From the NCBI GenBank assembly GCA_018806915.1, contig JAGKQI010000052.1:1550001-1614000 (forward strand): a DNA stretch of 64,000 bases, in the 5' to 3' direction. The notes beneath the pieces are model-generated. The model searched no databases and was not told the origin of the DNA. It saw nothing but the letters and a program-made list of their open reading frames with translations. A program made the translations under genes and the position numbers. The DNA comes from Phytophthora colocasiae (lineage: Eukaryota > Oomycota > Peronosporomycetes > Peronosporales > Peronosporaceae). Each line of letters begins with the position of its first letter. The first letter of the stretch is position 1. Below are positions 1 through 10,215 of the stretch, in pieces.

Positions 1-1712
1 CTGAAGAGACTGTGAGCCGCTTTATCCGATGCCAACCACTCCATGGCTTTATCATACTTGATCCCAGATAGCAGGGCTTGGCGGAGGTCGGGTCGAACTT
101 CCTTCCAGACCACGTCACCAGGGAGTCTCTTGTGGACTTCAGACTTTGCCACCTTAGAATCTGCATTCGCCGGAAGCGCCGATTCTTCAACGGGCTTGTG
201 TCCGGACGGGCGACGCTGCAAATTCTTGGAGTCCCACTTGAGCGGTCGCTTCGGAGGTGATTTCAGAGTCTGGGGCTTCGGCGGATATGACAGGTACCGT
301 GGGCTCTCACGCTTGGACTCTGAGGTTTCAGCACTTGGGCGAGTACGATCCAGAACCCTGGTGGTCTTCGCAGCCTTCTCAGCAGCCCAACGAGCTCGTT
401 CTTCAGAAAGCCGTTTCTTGAAATCAGGAACAGGCTTCTTCCGTGCGTCCAAAGCTGTCACACTGATGATAGTCGTCCAGTTATCAGGGACGATGGTGTC
501 CTCTTGGTATGACACCAGAAGGTCATGGAGCCGATCCCAATTACCAGAGATTTCAGAATTCTCTTGTAAGAACTCTGAGAACCCCCACGGATCTGTGGGC
601 TTGACCTCAGGACGCGACTTCAGAATCGAGACCTGTGCTTGAAGATCAGCGACTTGGGACTTCAGAACTGCCTTGTCCGACTTCAGAGCTTCCACTTGGT
701 CCTGGTAGTGAGCTTTGAGATCCTGAATCTCCGAAGTCATGCGTTCTTCTACCGCACCGGCGTCTTGCTGGGCACACTTAAGCTCGTGTTTCCAGTATGG
801 ACAGTGCAGTACCCACTCACGCTTGATTTCTTCGCATTCAGAGCGCGCTGCTGCAGCATCAATCAAGGCGACACCGTTCTGAGAACCAACGCGTTCCCGA
901 AGGCGACGGTGAGCAGCAGTCATAAGCTTTAAGCATCCGGCCGTCCGAAAAACTTTCTCGGCAAGCCGAGTGGGAGAGACATGAGAAACCAGAGACCCCA
1001 GTTCCCGGCGAACATCCACAGACGACGTCAAAGCATCCAGAGTACGCACGTCTGGAGTCTGGGCGCACGGAGACACAACTTCGGCGGGGTCGAAGCTTGG
1101 AATCACTCGCTCCAGCTCCCGGAGGTCTTCATCAGTAAGTGCCTCGTAACCCACGAGCACACAGGGGCCACCGTACGCATTCGCTATGTGGCGCCCTCTT
1201 CTGAAGTCTTCAGCTCGCGCGGGGGTACTCACCAGAAAGTCTGGCTTCACGCTGGGAGCGATATAGTTCTGGGGAACATCAGAGTCCCCCAACGCCGTGA
1301 CTTGATCCCCTGTGGTTGTCACCAGACCCTGACGAAACAGCCGATCGACCTCTTTCGTAGACAAAAGCCGTGGGGCACCAAAGGCTCGCGGTCTGAAGAC
1401 ACCAGGAGTTCCCTCAGAGAATTCAGAGTGAGATTCCCCACGTGAAACCACTGGTGGCGAGAGATCACCAACACCGGCCGAGTTCATGTCATCACCAGGG
1501 AGATCCTCAGTCGGACCATCGACCTGTGAGTCGGTAGGTTGGGATGCATGGGCTGGGGCGCTAGGGCTGCCACCTGGCGATGTGGCCGAACCAACATCTC
1601 CACCCTGCGACATATTGGCAGTTGCCGAAGCAGGACAAGTGCCTGTGGCGTCGCCTGCCGCCCCATTCGGTGGGGCGTTTAAGCTCAGAGAAGCGTTCGT
1701 TTCCTCAGTCAT
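1..1712 (-). CDS. Partial ORF: LTR-adjacent coiled-coil protein of a retroelement
   Basis: I translated this strand by hand. It is open without a stop from an ATG at 1712-1710 to the window edge, about 570 codons, so the gene is truncated by the window. The first ~110 residues are rich in Ser, Pro, Gly and Ala. A globular-looking part follows, then a heptad-type coiled coil around residues 345-385 (leucines and lysines in ALKSDKAVLKSQVADLQ), then a basic, proline-rich tail. No zinc knuckle, protease or RT motif is visible in the part present. It starts about 240 bp inside a candidate LTR and points away from it. It could be a gag whose zinc knuckle lies beyond the edge. It could also be an antisense ORF like the one at 11731-14319. 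The purine tract at 1941-1952 favours the second reading. I recognise no named family. Confidence 0.6.
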   Translation of the reverse strand, partial: MTEETNASLSLNAPPNGAAGDATGTCPASATANMSQGGDVGSATSPGGSPSAPAHASQPTDSQVDGPTEDLPGDDMNSAGVGDLSPPVVSRGESHSEFSEGTPGVFRPRAFGAPRLLSTKEVDRLFRQGLVTTTGDQVTALGDSDVPQNYIAPSVKPDFLVSTPARAEDFRRGRHIANAYGGPCVLVGYEALTDEDLRELERVIPSFDPAEVVSPCAQTPDVRTLDALTSSVDVRRELGSLVSHVSPTRLAEKVFRTAGCLKLMTAAHRRLRERVGSQNGVALIDAAAARSECEEIKREWVLHCPYWKHELKCAQQDAGAVEERMTSEIQDLKAHYQDQVEALKSDKAVLKSQVADLQAQVSILKSRPEVKPTDPWGFSEFLQENSEISGNWDRLHDLLVSYQEDTIVPDNWTTIISVTALDARKKPVPDFKKRLSEERARWAAEKAAKTTRVLDRTRPSAETSESKRESPRYLSYPPKPQTLKSPPKRPLKWDSKNLQRRPSGHKPVEESALPANADSKVAKSEVHKRLPGDVVWKEVRPDLRQALLSGIKYDKAMEWLASDKAAHSLF

Positions 1713-1940
1713 GAGCGAAAGGACGGAGTTTTGAAAATGATCGCCTGTTTGGCAAGTCAAATTCAAGTTTCTGAGTCTGAGAGAATCAGATTGTGCGACG
1801 GGACACCAGAGACTCTGAAAACCAGGTAACTGACAAAGAGTTGCAGCTACGCTACGCTCTGAAAACCGTCTATCAGAATGTTTGATAGGCCTGGCCATGA
1901 TACACAGCTTGGAGAAAGTTCCGCACTGATGGATCGTGAC

Positions 1941-3620
1941 CAGGAGGGGCGGTTGACATGATGTTAATTCCGATTATCGAGCGACAGGTGGATATTACGT
2001 TACGATGTGATTGGTTATACTATGGGTTATAAGCGAAAGGGACTTTGGGACGCGGCCGCACCCGTGCGACATCTGTGGAAGATTGTGGATAAACCTTCGC
2101 CTGACTCTAAAGGGGCCCAAAGGACCAGAAGTGTACTTCAGAGTGTGCACAACTCTGAAGGTCAACTACACTCTGTCTGGTCACCGGACTTTCCCCGACG
2201 ATGAGTGCCTAAGTTCTGGCGGAAAGTCTCTCAGAAGAACGTATCTCTGAGAGACCTCATCCCGTTACCGTCCAGCGCGACGATGGATGGTTCAAGGATT
2301 CACAACATATACCCGCAGAGACCAAGTATCGCACGCTGGACGCCGCGCACCCGCGCAACCCCCAAGATCTTCGTGTACGTTGTAGCATTGGTGCTCCGTA
2401 CTCTGGTTACTTACTCAAAACTCTGGTATCTCTAACTCTGAGTGACTAAGACTCTGAAAACCAAGTGATATCAGACTCTGAAACCACCGAAGATTCAAGA
2501 CCATACTGAAACCAAGTGAACCCAAGTTCAAGTCACGCATTCAAGTGATTACTGACCTGCACATCCCCCGTAATGACGTCTCTACCTGTCAACCCATCGA
2601 GATCGGCTGCACAGGCTGCATACTGAGACCAAGTTAAAGTACCAGATGTATACAAAGACCAAGAGTACCTGAGATATGACGACTGACTGCATAAAGGACG
2701 CAAAAGACGACAAGAAGAAGAGAGTTACCAGAGATATATGATAGTTATGAGGAAGATAAACGATAAACAGAGTTCAATTTGCTTGCTACTGCACAAGTCC
2801 GCTTGAGAGGTATTCAAGCCACTACGTCATTACGTACGTCGTGTGATCTCCACCAAATTCAATCCCCTTAGGTGGAGATCAGGTAACGTAGAGACCTGAA
2901 AGGACCCGCCTATTCCATATCCTAGTTGGGTCGTTTGTTTTGTCTCTAGCGGTAGCCCATTTCATATTGATCGTTTGGACAGGCTCTGGAAACTAGACAG
3001 TCGTTTTCAGAGTGCAAGGTAGACTGTTATATATAGCCGATTGTATTGGTTTATATTTTCCCTCTATATTAGAGGGTGGTGCGCGAACGTAAAGGGATAC
3101 CAGACAGACCAGGTGTCTGGTAGTAAGTCCCTAGTTGACCTGGAGTGTTAGCCCACCGTTCAAGGGCCTAGAAAGAATAAGAACGGCTGTATATATTTGT
3201 ATATTTTCGAACTCTGTATATTGGTTGTTTATCTCTGAAAGTCAGGTATCTCGGTTCTGGATTTGTGATATTCAGACACCGAATTCCGACTTTTCTCTGG
3301 TATATTAACCTCTTTTCGACCGCCGACTTCCTGGAAAACACTTTGGTTTCCAGAGATTCCGACTCCCGAACGCTCCTGGAAGGATTTTCCTGAATACCGA
3401 CACCAGACTCCAAGGGAACCCCAACCTCTCTTCACAACACATTCTCAGACTCCGGCGAGGGTCATATTTCCGAAGACAACGAACCCACGAGGATACCGCA
3501 AGGTACCACACGCCAACCTACCGTTGTACGGCTCTGAAAAACCCTTTTTCAGTAGTCGTATAACTAGGGTTCACTATACGCCCCCTGCTCCGCGACCAAA
3601 GTTTCACCGACTTCGCGACA
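1941..3620 (+). mobile_element. Candidate LTR (1954-3620) with adjoining purine tract
   Basis: The right boundary is firm. The kinase reading frame on the minus strand runs normally to 3621 and is then replaced by unrelated DNA, and the foreign DNA ends in CGACA at 3620, a proper LTR terminus. The left boundary is inferred. A purine tract (1941-1952, ggaggggcgg) is followed by TG at 1954, much like the GGGGCGGA-TG junction of the retrotransposon at 10216-23928. That would give a 1667-bp LTR and put the element on the plus strand, with its body off the left edge. Only one LTR is in the window, so neither the LTR length nor the target duplication can be confirmed. Apart from this I see no gene in 1713-3620. 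Confidence 0.5.
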
Positions 3621-4823
3621 ACACATCCGACTCGAAACTCGGACTGTGACGGATCCCGCAGTCTTTGCCGTTTGGCCCGATCCCGATACATTCTGGCGCT
3701 GCAAACTCCTCACGTGTTTCCGGTTTGATGCTGTTGCTGCGGTTATCGACGCGAGTGTACGACGCTCCAAAGCCGAACAACTTGACGTCGCCTTGGTCCG
3801 TCACCAACAGCTTCGAGCAGCTCAAATTGCCATGCACCACGTGCTTCTTGTGTAAATACTCGAGGCCAATTGCAGCTTGATAAAGAAGTCGCCACACGTC
3901 GTTCTCCGCTAACTCGTCCCAGCATCGATCAAGACTTTGGCGACGGACGTACTCGTACACGAAGAATGGAGCTCCGTCACGGGATCCAGCTCCGTACAAC
4001 TGAGCCACATAAGGATGCAACAGGTTCCGCCAGATCTTGAAATGCTTATCAAACACAGGATTATCTCCGACGACATCGAACCTCTTGACAGACACTGTAA
4101 CACCCTGCCACTCCCCAACGAAGATCTTCGTCAATCCCTCCGAGTCGATTGGATCAGCGGTAATGGACACTTCGTCTGCTGCAATGAGCCACGAAGGCGA
4201 AGTCGGCTCCGACTTCCCGTCAAGAAACTTCTTCTCTGCGATGTCCACAATACTGCGCATAACTGGTTCGAGTGGCGGTGGAGTGCTCTCAGGTTCGGAA
4301 CTGTCGTCCAAATCCCTCTTCGTCACCAGCACCAGGTCCTCAATGTCCTTCTTGGTCGGCAGTTGCTTAACAGCCTTCCAGATCTCACGTGTCAAGCCGT
4401 TCATACTCGTGAGTTGGTTTGTCATGTCGTGCGTATCTTGTTGGAACTGCCTGCGCCATTCGACGAGAAGAACCGTCTGCTTCACCGACAGCAACGTGTA
4501 GTGTCTGCAGGGAAATCGAAGACACACGGGGGGAGTCGGCGAAGCTCCCTGAAGGTTTTTGCCGAAGTGTATTGCTAGTGGTAGATTGCAAAGTGAGGTT
4601 GTTCCTAATTGCTAGCTTAGTTTACCAAATGCCGGAGGCATTGGCGCCATAGGCACTTGGTTGGCCACGGTGTGTGTCAACACATATGTCGTTATGTCAT
4701 CAACATTGTCGTGACGCCAATCTTGTTGTCAACAGTGTTGGCGTTATCGGCTTTCCGCAGCTCTGGCTGGAGTTGGCTGGGTGGATACTGTGCATGAATA
4801 TACATGCCTTGGCAGCACTACAC
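3621..4823 (-). pseudogene. TKL pseudokinase, 3' part (copy A), cut by an LTR element
   Basis: Exon 2 starts after a pyrimidine-rich acceptor ending in cag (first exon base 4504) and runs to 3621. It encodes a short helical region, then a kinase fold: a VSVK lysine, a hinge with FVYEYV, a catalytic loop VVHGNLSCSKLLV and GFG instead of DFG. Catalytic Asp is Asn and the DFG Asp is Gly, so even an intact copy would probably be a pseudokinase. The frame stops where the C-lobe motif ESDV should continue, because foreign LTR sequence begins at 3620. Positions 4505-4823 match the intron of copy B (24786-27556), but the N-terminal exon found there is missing here. The likely origin is one kinase gene, or a tandem pair, split by the nested retroelements. 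Confidence 0.75.
4215..4823. repeat. Segment duplicated at 24786-27212 (copy A, lacks the MULE)
   Basis: This stretch of the kinase intron and exon 2 start recurs at 24786-25206 plus 27034-27212, with only a few substitutions and a 9-bp indel (copy A carries an extra 'aacattgtc'-type unit near 4700). Copy A is continuous through aatgccgg at 4628-4635. In copy B the same 8 bp flank a MULE element on both sides. Copy A is therefore the pre-insertion allele for that transposon. The similarity ends at 4823, at the predicted GT splice donor of the intron in copy B. Confidence 0.85.
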
Positions 4824-5142
4824 TGCCCCTCCAAGCCTAGTCCAGCTATAGATGTGGCTGTTATCACAATTACTGAGATCGGTTTGGTTTATGCACGATT
4901 TTTTTTTTTTAGTGATGGTTGAATGTATCCATACACTCGGCTATGTAACAAGTGTTACAGGTGCAACGTGTTGAAGTTGATTATGCCAAATTGTTTTGAC
5001 GTCAATATTGTATGGATTCAACTCTAAAGTGTTTCCTCAGTATTAAAATGGTTTATACTCCATTGTAGGGTGGTTGCAGTGTGCATGTAAGGAAAAAGTT
5101 GGTTTTTGAAAAAAAACTACTGAAGCTTTTGTATTGAAATTT
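4824..5142. other. Non-coding gap, possible remnant of the Gypsy-1 3' LTR
   Basis: There is no gene here. The stretch holds a T-homopolymer near 4900 and, on the minus strand from about 4972, a short sequence beginning TGTAAC and containing TGGATACATT. The well-defined LTR at 24404-24785 also starts TGTAAC and contains TGGATACATT. This may be a diverged or recombined end of the 3' LTR expected here, but the two do not align well overall, so the element's left terminus is unresolved. Confidence 0.3.
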
Positions 5143-7293
5143 TTACTGTAGACCCTCCCAATACTTGCGCACCTTTGCGTCTTGCTTGGCAATGTATTGT
5201 CCTAGTAGAACCCTGACTTCTGTAGCCAGCGATTTCAATGGTTCCCACGAATCTTCTACAGACTCTAAACCTTTCCAGCTTACTAGGACTTCATAGTCTT
5301 TGATTGAGGAGTTCCACCGGTGGTTTTTGAACCCATTAACGGCCAAAATGATGCCCTGGGAGGCTACATGCTCTAGGATTTCCTCTGTTACCTCTAGCTG
5401 ACTGTCAGCATAAAACTTTAGGCGTGATGCATGTACATCTAACTCCTCTCCTGTCACTAAATGACTGATTCTGAAGGAGTGGGAGTCTGCTCTGACCACT
5501 TTGTATGGTCCTTGCCATGTGACGAGGAGCTTGTTGCCCTTTTTCTCGTCAACACGTGAGCGTAGTACATAGTCACCAATGTCAAAGTTGACCAGGTTGT
5601 CACCTCTCTCTCTCTTTTTGTTGAGAAGCCGCTGCTTGAGGCGGTGGTCTGTAATGGGTTGGTGCATTGCGCACAGACTAGATCGTAGCTCAGCTAGATG
5701 TTTGTCAATCGCTGCCGAAGGTTTGGGCAAAGCGACTAGCTTTTTGTTGCCCGGGTGGTAAAACTCTGCAAGTGGTGAAGGACATGGTAGCCCAGTGAAA
5801 AGTTCAACTGGCGCTCGATTGCCGAGCGAGGGGAGAGCCGTGTGGTTCAAGCTGGCTTGAACCAGTGGCACTAGGTAGACCCAATCTTTTGTAGAAACTT
5901 TGTATTCCAGGGTCATTGCCCGCAGGACTTGTAGAATATCTCGATTGACGCGTTCTACAGAGCCGTTAATCCATGGGCTATATGCCAAGGTGAAGTGTTG
6001 TTGGCTCTTGAGTCTCTTTGAGAGCTCGGCCACGACTTCGTTTTTGAAATGGCTACCGTTGTCGCTGACCCAGGTTGGAGGGACACCGAAACGACTATGC
6101 CAGTCAAGGATGGCTGCCGTTGCCACTGCACTGTCCGCAGTGTCACACACGACAAGCTCGCAGAAGTGCGTGACGTGATCTTTTAGAACCAACAAGTATT
6201 TGCTAGTGCCAAAAGATTCGCCCATAGAAAGAAAATCCCAATGAAGGACTCCATTTCTTTTGTGACAGTCGATCGTTTCACCCCATGGGCGGTGAATCGT
6301 TCGTGGGCCCTTCACGTGCGGACAGAGTAGGCAATTTGATACAAACGTGTGTACCACGCCTCGGATATCGGGGACGTGGAAGACGCGTCGGAGGTGATTT
6401 ACCATTGCGTTTTCTCCCCGGTGGCCTTGGGCCCCACAGTGCGCGATGACGCACAGTCGTTGGGTTAAGTCTGAGCTCGCTCGCGGTATCCAGATCCGCT
6501 CGTCAACACGTAGTACACCGTCACTGCCCCTGACAGCGCCTGCAGGCGCTTGCTGCTGCTGCTGTGTTGTTTGGATCTCATCTAGTGAAGGCCAGACAAA
6601 TCCTTCGTCGTCCAATGGCCGGAGGATCTGCCTTGCGTCCGTTTGATGTGTTGCTTTCTTACTCTTGGTTCGCTTCTTGGTAAAACGTTTCAACTTTACC
6701 TTCGTCGTCGGCTGCCCTGCCCATCGGGACAGCATGTCGGCCCAGACGTTGGCTTCGCCATCAACGTGTTCAATGACATACCGGTAAGGCATGAGCTTCA
6801 ATGCCCATCGCAGTAACTTGCCTCGAATATGTTTCTTTATGCTTACGTGTGGAGCGAACACATGTATGAGGTTGCGGTGGTCACAGAATAGCCTAAAAGG
6901 CTTCGGTCGCATCAGTAGATAGTCTAGTTTTTCACAAGCCACTACAATTGGATACGCCTCTTTCTCAATGACTGTCCAGTTTAGTTGGGAGCCCTTGAAA
7001 GTACCGCTGAGGCACGTGAGTAGCTTCTGCTGCTGAGTAGCAACCGGTAGAGTAGCATCATAGTCCACAACCTGGCTTACAATGACTGACCAACCGCAAT
7101 CAGATGCATCTGAGCATACAATTGTAGTGGCGGAGTCGTCTGGTAGCGCTATAGTAGCGGATGTCGCCAGTAGGTCCTTTGTATTTTCGAACGTTATTCG
7201 CTCTGTATCAGTCAATGTGACTGAGATGCCAGCCGCGACGCCTTTCAGAGATTCATCCAAGTCGCTGCTGCAGAGGCTCAACGGTGCGAGCAT
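5143..7293 (-). pseudogene. Gypsy-1 RNase H, integrase and chromodomain
   Basis: The frame carries an RNase H of the Gypsy type (SDASDCGW, then ALKLMPYRYVIEHVDGEAN). Next is an H-H-C-C zinc domain (HCGAQGHRG ... CLLCPH). The integrase core has Asp in LHWDFLS, Asp in VSDNGSHF and Glu in GSVERVN. A C-terminal chromodomain follows, with VSWKGLESVEDSWEP. The D,D,E triad is intact. The frame is in a different register from the upstream RT ORF, which it overlaps at 7278-7293, so a small indel separates RT from RNase H. Neighbouring RT and protease frames on the same strand place it in the same element. Confidence 0.85.
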
Positions 7294-8318
7294 AATCGAC
7301 GACAGATTCCCTCACCCAGTTCGCACAGAAACTGTTGCAACTGGCCTGCCGTTTCTGGGTAAGGCATCGATCGTAGTACGTCAATGCGAGCTGGATCGTG
7401 TGAAACACCATCACTGTCGATGATGCGTCCACACCTCTTCACAGATTGCTGGTAGATGCTGCTCTTCTTCGCGCTCAGCTTGGGCCCGTACGCAGCTACC
7501 AAGTCGAAAAACTCTTCCAGCTTGGCTACGTATTCGTCGATGTCATCGGCAAATAGGAGTAGATCATCAATCCAAATGACAATGGAAGTATACAGCATCG
7601 AATCGAAGCACCGCTCCATCGTCTGCTGAAAATGCACAGCGGCATCACAGCATCCCTGAGGAACACGACGTGGAGTGTATATTTTGGTGTCTGTAATGTA
7701 CGACATTAGCTCTTGGCAGAGCTTATCTAGGGGTAGCTGCCAGAAGCCTTTGAGCAGGTCAAATAACCCAAAATGTTTCTTGCCTCGAGTATGTTCGAGT
7801 AGAGTAGCCATGTGTGGCATCGTGCTAATCATTGCCTCTATGAGGTCGTTCACAACACGGTAGTCACAAGTCTGGCGATACGCGTCAGAATTTTCACCTG
7901 GCTTGCGTACTGGGAGCACTGAGCTAGCCCAACGGCTGCTGGGGTTTTCATACACCCAGCCTAGCTTTACGAGCTTACCGTTAAATTCACGCATGAAAGT
8001 TCGCACGGCCGGAGGATAGTGCCTCGGCTTACATTTGACTGCGCTGGCGCCTTCTTTAAGCCGGATCTTTAAGGGGTCCACTTTTGCAGGTGGGTCATTG
8101 CCCAGCTCGAGTCTCCAGATATCGTGCTTGTCCACTATGGTGCGGAGCTGTTGCTCCAACCTCCGTGGAAAACCGTGCTCGAGTGCCTGGGCTACGAGTC
8201 TGTCGAGAGCATTTCGTAGGTCCTGGTCCGTGAAACGGGACGATAGAGTTGGTAGGTCATCCTCAACTTCAACATCTGCATCCTCTTTGTCTTCAACTCG
8301 CACCGCTAATTGCTCCAA
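7278..8318 (-). pseudogene. Gypsy-1 reverse transcriptase
   Basis: The ORF shows the usual Ty3/Gypsy RT blocks: a Trp/Ser 'NPSSRWASSVLPVRKPG' region, TCDYRVVND, a FDLLKGFWQLPL block, VPQGCCDA and the active-site box IWIDDLLLFADD. The first residue of the box is Trp rather than the common Tyr or Phe, but both catalytic Asp residues are present. It directly follows the protease ORF in the same register, after an in-frame TAA (8319-8321). That could be a nonsense mutation or a suppressible stop. The C-terminal end runs out of frame near 7290, where the thumb/RNase H connection should begin. Confidence 0.85.
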
Positions 8319-9818
8319 TTACCGGTCAATGTCGATTCCGAGCGATTTTAAGACATCTTGCCCTAATATGAACTCTGGTTCTTCACCTTCAATAATGAGG
8401 CACTCAACTGGCTCATGGAGCGAGACGGTCCCGGCTGCCGTATTCAGCAATAGACGAAGATGAACAGAGGACATACAATTAACCTCATGGTCTGCCACAG
8501 TCACGTTCACCACTGGGGTCTCAAGTGTCTGTACAGTCACAGATGGGTCCAGTTGTTGTAGCTGCACAACATGCCGGCGTCCAATGGCAGTTCTATCCGC
8601 ACCGGTGTCGGCGCAAAAGGGCACCGACAGCACTCCATTGAGTAAAATAGACTTCTCTTCGGATGGTAGGCATTCCCGCAGACGCTTGAGTTTAGCTACG
8701 GTTCGCTTATTTCCGTCGCTCGATCGCTGTGCGCGGAGCTTGCGGCGGATGTCAGCTTTATGCTCATCGGAAGCTGTTGGGCATTCCGATAGCCAATGCA
8801 TCTCACTGCAATGGGGGCACGGCGTGGGCGGCACTTTGGGCCGCTCGGCAGTTGTCTTAGTAACCGGTCTTGGGCCTGCACTACGGGGTTCACTATTGGG
8901 TTTGGGTTTTTTAGTTGGTTGCTTGTTAAGGCCAGGTTGAGATGGGCGCTCACCACTACCGTCGCTTCTACCGCGCTTTGTGCGCTTCTCCACCCCACAA
9001 GGGTTACGTGAGCTTTGCCCACACGTTGACTCACCGTCAACCAGCGCTACGCGCTCAACAGGACTGCGGTCCTCGCACTCGGTGCTGTCCACTAACTCGG
9101 ACACACCAACTTCCAGCATCATAGCCGACTTGGCTCGATGCTCGCGCCAATAGCGCTTCTGCTTCCTAGCAGAGGTGGGTTCATGACTCGCCAAAGCTCC
9201 ACTAGGAGAGAAGTGCGTAGCACCTAAGGTCTTCGACCTCCAATCAATCCATGGCTCGTGGCGCTCCAGCCACGCCATGCCAAGGATGAGGTCGTACCTC
9301 GAATCCAGGTCCAGGACCAAGCAGCGTTCCACGCTATCGAAGTCCAAGAACTTCAGCCGCAGGTCCATGGGGACCTTGGCCACCGTGACACGGACGCCCG
9401 TCGCTAGACGGACAGTGACGGTGTCACCTCTTCGCGCTCGAAGCGCCTCAGCATATTGCTGACTACCCTCAACGGTGGAGCGTCTGACATAGTTGCCAGA
9501 CGCCCCCGAATCGATCAACACGATCCATGGCTTCTCAAAGCCCTTCACGTCCACCTGGACGACCAGCAAGCCCTGCTTGCTCACACGTTCCGTGTTCAAG
9601 AGCACGGAGCTCTTCGGGGCTGAGCCCCAGTGCCTCTCACGCACTGCAGAACTCAGTTCTTCCCCAGCAGACCGCCCCGCGTCTACTGGGAGCCGGCGTT
9701 TCCCTGGGCAGAGCCCAAAGCGGGACCCGCGGCAGGGTTGCGGCCACTTTGGCCGGCGCGCTCTTTGCGCAGAGGGCAGTTGGGCCTCAGGTGTGAGGGA
9801 CTGCCGCATGTATAGCAC
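8319..9818 (-). pseudogene. Gypsy-1 protease ORF with two retropepsin-like modules
   Basis: Two aspartic-protease-like units are visible in one frame. The first has IVLIDSGASGNYVR and, about 80 residues later, LILGMAWLERHEPWIDW. After about 180 residues a small CPHCSEMHWLSEC motif appears (CX2CX3HX4C, one residue shorter than a standard knuckle). A second unit follows with FCADTGADRTAIG and FILGQDVLKSLGID. Each unit has the D-S/T-G-A signature and the hydrophobic-hydrophobic-G signature of retropepsins. A Gypsy element normally encodes one protease, so this looks like a duplicated or captured module. The first ~40 codons are probably not translated in this frame, because the gag knuckle reads in another register there. 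Confidence 0.7.
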
Positions 9819-10215
9819 CGGCGGGTGCTCATACGCTGCACCGCAGCTCGTAGCTCAGCTACCTCATCTTCGGCATAGCTGAGGTCCATGGGCTCGGGTC
9901 CACCGGACCCAACTTAAAGTTGTGTTCGGCATTCAATGCCACGCTGACAGCGTCCTCGAAGCTGCGGGGGTTCTGACGGAATACCTCCGTCCTGGCCACG
10001 CCAGCTCGCAAGCCTTCCATGAAGACGGTCACGGCGACCACCTCGGGTAGAGGGTCGGCAGCCATGCCAGCGATGAGCGTGCGCAGCTCTTGGACATAGT
10101 CCACCAGATCCTTCTTGCCCTGTCGGCAAGCAAGGAAGCGTGACCGCACGCGATACGCCTGGTTAGGCGGAGCAAACACTTGCGTGAGCTTGGCCTTTAG
10201 CTCGCCCCAAGTAGG
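9683..10215 (-). pseudogene. Gypsy-1 gag, 3' part with zinc knuckle
   Basis: The frame entering at 10215 encodes TWGELKAKLTQVF, RQGKKDLVDYVQELR and a helical C-terminal part typical of the retrotransposon gag domain. It then hits a stop at 9859. The next register over, from about 9890, continues with a DLSYAEDEVAELR helix and a canonical knuckle CYTCGSPSHLRPNC (CX2CX4HX4C). A single-base shift therefore lies near 9890. The 5' half of the same gag is 13.7 kb away at 23929-24352, beyond the nested element. Confidence 0.8.

Noticed and set aside
43..1445. Plus-strand ORFs of 60-199 codons in the first 1.5 kb
   Set aside because: They are shadows of the single uninterrupted minus-strand frame from 1712 to the window edge.
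1741..2000. Primer binding site for the leftmost element
   Set aside because: ggccatgatacac at about 1891 could be read as TGG after an LTR end on the minus strand, but no tRNA-like continuation is evident and the purine tract gives a better, opposite interpretation.
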